Source: Elusimicrobiota bacterium | GTDB taxonomy: Bacteria > Elusimicrobiota > Elusimicrobia > UBA1565 > UBA9628 | DNA: 9,349 nucleotides | Direction: 5' to 3' | Assembly (NCBI GenBank): GCA_016194625.1 | Contig: JACQBB010000389.1 | Coordinates: 1 to 9,349, forward strand | Shown: piece by piece, positions 6,310 through 9,349 of the stretch | Layout: each line of letters opens with the position of its first letter | How positions within the stretch are numbered: position 1 is the stretch's first letter | The notes under the pieces: generated by a model | The model's database searches: none | What the model was told of the DNA's origin: nothing | Seen by the model: only the letters and a program-made list of their open reading frames with translations | Made by a program: the position numbers and the translations under genes

Positions 6310-6735
6310 TCAGCGCGTGGACTGCCAGGCCTTCCAGGCGATCCAGAGGGCCACGGCGGTGGTGACGGCCAGCCAGTTCCAGAGCGCGCGGCGGACCTTC
6401 TTGCGGTGATGGTGGTCGAGGGCCCGGTAGCCGTGATGGGCGTGCTTCAGGTGGCGGCGCGGCTTCACGCCGTGGGTCTCGAAGGAGACCTCGCGGCCGA
6501 CCTCGACGAGGTCGTAGACGATCAGGGCGACGACGACCAGGGCCAGCAGGGACGGCAGGAAGGGGATGATCCGGTAGGCGCGGCAGGCCGAGCCCGCGGC
6601 GTCGCCGTCCTCCAGGCAGGGGCCCAGCGAGAAGTACAGCCAGGCGGGGCCCGCGGCCAGCGCGAGCGGGGCCAGGCTCCAGCGGAGCAGGCGGGACTTC
6701 CGGCGGATGCGGCGGTGATGGTGCTCGAGATTCAT
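6310..6735 (-). CDS. Small His-rich membrane protein, three predicted helices
   Basis: I do not recognise this 141-residue protein. It has three hydrophobic segments (about 19-36, 57-77 and 117-136). Histidines cluster in two places: EHHHRR at 4-9, and H96, H99, H101, H102 and H108-H110 between the second and third helices. If the basic N-terminus is cytoplasmic, both clusters lie on the cytoplasmic side; C40 and C51, between helices one and two, would then be outside. The clusters could bind a metal, but this is inference. The ATG at 6735 overlaps the stop of the upstream gene as ATGA and has a GGAGG at 6742-6746 (6 nt spacing), so it is co-translated with the PLC-like gene. The frame stays open well upstream of the ATG, through the PLC-like gene, but that extension is a GC-rich shadow. 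Confidence 0.8.
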   Translation of the reverse strand: MNLEHHHRRIRRKSRLLRWSLAPLALAAGPAWLYFSLGPCLEDGDAAGSACRAYRIIPFLPSLLALVVVALIVYDLVEVGREVSFETHGVKPRRHLKHAHHGYRALDHHHRKKVRRALWNWLAVTTAVALWIAWKAWQSTR

Positions 6736-7700
6736 CGGGCGCCTCCGGACGGGAACGGCGAGACGGCGGTCAGCGGCCGGACCGGCGCGCGGCTGGGCGC
6801 GGCGGCGTGGGCGGGGTCGGCGTCCCAGGCGGCGAAGGCGTGGACGGCCGCTTCGCGGTAGGTCTCCCAGGCGCCTTCGCAGGTCGGCGCCGCCGTCAGC
6901 CCGCGCGTCGCGCCGGCCAGGACCTCGCGGCACGGGCGGTTCGTCCGATTGCGCGGCAGCGGCGCGCACGACAATCCGCGTTTCTCGACGGCGGCGTGCT
7001 CCAGGCTCCACAGCTCGGCCAGCGCCCAGCCGTTGCGCGGGCGCGCCTTCTTCAGGGTCCGCGCGGCGGCGTCGAACATCGGCGCCAAGTCCTCTCCCGT
7101 CGACGCCGCGGGGATCAGTCCGGGGGCCGAGGTCAGGTAGTCCTCCCAGAGCGCGAAGCGCGCGGGGCTGAGCAGGGGCAGGTCGGGGCGCGTCGCGTCG
7201 AAGAAGTGGCCGATGCCGGTCCCGTACAGGCGCGCCGGGTTGTGGATGCGGGCGTGCGAGAAGGTGTCGCCGTACAGGTGCAGCGCGAAGCCGACCGCGC
7301 ACAGGTCGTCGGCGCGCTTGGCCGGGTCCTTCTCGGCGCGCGCGCGGTCGGACAGCTCGCGCGCCAGGCCCGCGGCGACCGCCCTCACGGCCTCGGGCGC
7401 GCCGCCGGTGAGCGCGTGCAGGAGCTGTTGGGGGGAGACCATCACGCCGACGACGCCCGCGGGGCCGCGGCCGGAGACGCTCCAGGCCGCGTAGGCGGAG
7501 GGGCTGCGCATCACGCGGCGGTAGGTGTCGACGGCGCCCAGCTCGGGCGCCTCGTCGGCCAGCTGGGAGCAGAGCGCGGCGAGCTCGCCGCCCTCGCGGC
7601 GGTCCAGCGACAGGCGCGTCGTGTAGTAGTGCTCGTCGCGGACGTAGGCCGCGGCGGGGCCGGCCAGAAGGAGGGCCAGCCCCGCCGCGAGGAGCCTCAC
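6732..7700 (-). CDS. Secreted helical protein resembling zinc-dependent phospholipase C/DUF6765-like proteins
   Basis: This 322-residue protein opens with a signal peptide (hydrophobic residues 3-14, likely cut after PAAA near residue 18), so it is probably exported. Two features recall the PLC/P1-nuclease-like helical fold and DUF6765-type proteins: an early EHYYTTRLSLDRREGGELA segment (23-41) followed by SQLADEAPELGAVDTY (45-60), and the H-x3-D-x3-H motif HLYGDTFSH at 141-149, followed by GHFFDATRPD (164-173). H24, D49, H141, D145, H149 and H165 are candidate metal ligands. Five cysteines (44, 133, 245, 257, 274) could form disulfides outside the cell. The start is the GTG at 7700, which overlaps the transporter's TGA as GTGA and gives a clean signal peptide. 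The gene ends in an ATGA overlap with the next gene. Family membership is judged by motif only; enzymatic activity is not established. Confidence 0.8.
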   Translation of the reverse strand: MRLLAAGLALLLAGPAAAYVRDEHYYTTRLSLDRREGGELAALCSQLADEAPELGAVDTYRRVMRSPSAYAAWSVSGRGPAGVVGVMVSPQQLLHALTGGAPEAVRAVAAGLARELSDRARAEKDPAKRADDLCAVGFALHLYGDTFSHARIHNPARLYGTGIGHFFDATRPDLPLLSPARFALWEDYLTSAPGLIPAASTGEDLAPMFDAAARTLKKARPRNGWALAELWSLEHAAVEKRGLSCAPLPRNRTNRPCREVLAGATRGLTAAPTCEGAWETYREAAVHAFAAWDADPAHAAAPSRAPVRPLTAVSPFPSGGAR

Positions 7701-9349
7701 TTCAGGACGGCCGTCTCCAGCAGGATGAGGATGAGGCCGATGATGGAGCCGCCCGCGATCATGCCCGCGCAGACGGTCTCCTGGTTGTCGACGAAGGCGC
7801 GGTAGCCGAAGCTCTCCTTGTCGGTGAACTTCCGGCCCGCGATCCAGAACAGCAGCGCGCCGAGCGCCATCGCCCAGGAGTCGGAGAACTTCAGCACGAA
7901 GGCCAGGCCCAGGCCGACGGCGGAGATGGGGAACTTGCCCTTCGTGCGCTGGTTCATGACTTCCAGGATCAGGCCGACGACCGCGCCGATGAGGACGGCC
8001 CAGCGGGCCGACATGGGCAGGAAGTGCAGGCCCTTGCCCAGCATCTCGGCGACGGCCTTCCAGATGATGGCGCCCGGCATCGGGAGCTTGTCGGACAGCA
8101 GGCGGTTCGTGTCGCCGCCCATGATGGCGTAGAACACCGGGATGGAGACCGCCGCGCCCGCCAGGATGCCCAGCGTGTGGCCGACGGCTTGCTGGCGCGG
8201 CTTGGCGCCCAGCATGTAGCCCGGCTTGATGTCCATCAGCAGGTTCGCCGCCGAGGAGGTGACCTCGCCGGTGATGCCCGCGGTCATGATGTTCGTCGTC
8301 ATGTTGCCGGGCGCGATGACGCCGTAGGTGAGCTGGGTCAGCTTGCCCAGCGCGCCGATGGGCGTGATGGAGGTGAGGCCCGTGGCGTTGACCGCGATGA
8401 GCGTGAACACGAACACCATCGGGATCGCGAGCAGTCCGAGCCACCAATGCACACCGAAGAACGCGTTGCCGGCCCACACCGTCAGTATGCCGACGAGCGG
8501 GATGCCGACGACGGACACCCACAGCGGCAGCTCGATGTCCTTGAGCGCGTCGCCGTCCGCGCCCTTCCTGCCGAGCATGCCCTTGAACGCGTCGATGATC
8601 ATCTGGGGCTTGGACAGGAACGAGTAGACCGACGAGGTGGTCATCATCGCCACGCCGCCCCACAGCGCCCACATCGTGATGTTCTTGAAGCCGCCGGCGG
8701 GGTCGATGACGCCCTGGCGGATCATGATGGGCGCCAGCACGCAGTAGTTGATGAGCGCGCCCAGCATCAGCGACGAGGCGGTCTTGGTGCCCATCAGGCC
8801 GCCGGTGGCCATCATCACGATGGACGAGTCCCACTGGATGGTGAGCTTGTTGAGCGGGGTGCCCAGGATGGACGGGGAGAACCACTTGTAGACGAAGTCG
8901 TCCCAGTGCTCGGGCAGCCGCAGGAAGCCGAGCTTGATCGAGTTCATCACCTTCTCGTTGCCCATCGTCTCGATCAGCGCCGACAGCGCCGCGCCGCCGC
9001 CCAGGAGCTTGGCCTTGAAGATGCCTTCCTGGCCCTCGCCGGTGTGGAGGTTGTCCATCACGATGCCGGCGGCGTAGCCCTCCGGGAACGGCTGCTGCTC
9101 GTCGTTGATGAAGCGCTTCTTGAGCGGGAACGCGAACAGCACGCCCAGCACGCCCAGCACGATCAGCCAGATCATCGTGTGCTGCCACGGGATGACCTTG
9201 CCGGTGATCGACATGTAGGCCGCGACCGAGGAGATCAGCGGGCCGGTCATGTAGCCGGCGCTCGTCGCGATCGACTGCATCGCGTTGTTTTCGAGAAGCG
9301 TCATCTCGCGGCCCAACCCGATTTTGGAGAGTATCTTAAACGTCGCGTA
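7697..9349 (-). CDS. OPT-family oligopeptide/metal-chelate transporter (5' end outside window)
   Basis: This is an integral membrane protein of the OPT (oligopeptide transporter/YSL) family, whose members import peptides or metal-chelate complexes, probably driven by protons. The visible part is 550 residues and carries about a dozen hydrophobic segments. Family-like signatures, numbered from the first visible codon: LLENNAMQSIATSAG at 18-32, PFPEG at 87-91, TGLTSITPIG at 323-332, and MDIKPGYMLGAKPRQQ at 372-387. The frame remains open from the TTG at 9316 to the window edge, and those residues (KILSKIGLGREM) look coding, so the true start lies outside. Family members are usually about 600-700 residues, so perhaps 50-150 are missing. 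Substrate cannot be inferred from sequence. It is the upstream gene of a cassette with the PLC-like and His-rich proteins. Confidence 0.9.
   Translation of the reverse strand, partial: YATFKILSKIGLGREMTLLENNAMQSIATSAGYMTGPLISSVAAYMSITGKVIPWQHTMIWLIVLGVLGVLFAFPLKKRFINDEQQPFPEGYAAGIVMDNLHTGEGQEGIFKAKLLGGGAALSALIETMGNEKVMNSIKLGFLRLPEHWDDFVYKWFSPSILGTPLNKLTIQWDSSIVMMATGGLMGTKTASSLMLGALINYCVLAPIMIRQGVIDPAGGFKNITMWALWGGVAMMTTSSVYSFLSKPQMIIDAFKGMLGRKGADGDALKDIELPLWVSVVGIPLVGILTVWAGNAFFGVHWWLGLLAIPMVFVFTLIAVNATGLTSITPIGALGKLTQLTYGVIAPGNMTTNIMTAGITGEVTSSAANLLMDIKPGYMLGAKPRQQAVGHTLGILAGAAVSIPVFYAIMGGDTNRLLSDKLPMPGAIIWKAVAEMLGKGLHFLPMSARWAVLIGAVVGLILEVMNQRTKGKFPISAVGLGLAFVLKFSDSWAMALGALLFWIAGRKFTDKESFGYRAFVDNQETVCAGMIAGGSIIGLILILLETAVLK

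Noticed and set aside
6310..7302. A longer 330-codon version of the His-rich membrane protein
   Set aside because: The extra N-terminal part overlaps the PLC-like gene and is Arg/Pro-rich filler. The ATG at 6735 has a well-placed GGAGG and a typical ATGA overlap.
6732..9188. An 818-codon open frame on the minus strand that runs from inside the transporter gene to the end of the PLC-like gene
   Set aside because: Its upstream part reads as Arg/His/Gly-rich nonsense while the other frame encodes a clean OPT membrane protein. The real gene starts at the GTG at 7700, where a signal peptide begins.
1..9349. Mobile elements, CRISPR arrays, tRNA or rRNA genes, defence genes
   Set aside because: No transposase or integrase motifs, no regularly spaced repeats, no tRNA-like cloverleaf, and no nuclease or toxin-antitoxin pair was found.

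Overview
The window is about 9.3 kb of very GC-rich bacterial DNA (roughly 70% by eye) with dense, tightly packed genes. Nine of the ten genes lie on the minus strand, and strong GGAGG-type ribosome binding sites precede most internal genes. The organism is a bacterium with elaborate two-component signalling. The phylum cannot be fixed from the sequence alone; a high-GC Elusimicrobiota, Myxococcota-like or similar environmental lineage would fit. There are no RNA genes, insertion sequences, CRISPR arrays or signs of recent transfer.

Left edge (2-919, plus strand): a calcineurin-like metallophosphoesterase converges on the rest of the window, with its stop only 6 bp from the stop of its neighbour. 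Its true start may lie outside the window.

Middle (926-6192, minus strand, read right to left): a signalling cluster. A membrane-anchored double-PAS histidine kinase (606 aa) is followed by a soluble receiver-PAS-kinase (487 aa), two single-domain receivers (136 and 130 aa), an OmpR/PhoB-type DNA-binding response regulator (223 aa) and a third single-domain receiver (136 aa). The first four genes overlap or nearly touch (16 bp overlap, 23 bp overlap, 1 bp gap). The last two are separated by gaps of 45 and 88 bp. Altogether there are two kinase cores and five receiver domains, one of them inside a kinase, but only one DNA-binding output, so a branched phosphorelay is likely.

Right (6310-9349, minus strand): a three-gene cassette joined by two 4-bp stop/start overlaps (GTGA and ATGA). 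It encodes an OPT-family transporter (5' end outside the window), a secreted helical protein resembling zinc-dependent phospholipase C/DUF6765-like proteins, and a small His-rich three-helix membrane protein.

The 117-bp gap between the cassette and the signalling cluster (6193-6309) holds a perfect 14-bp palindrome, a TGTGA-N6-TCACG CRP/FNR-like dyad and a C/G hairpin. It probably contains the end of one transcription unit and the control region of the other. Whether the sensor cluster regulates the transporter cassette is unknown.
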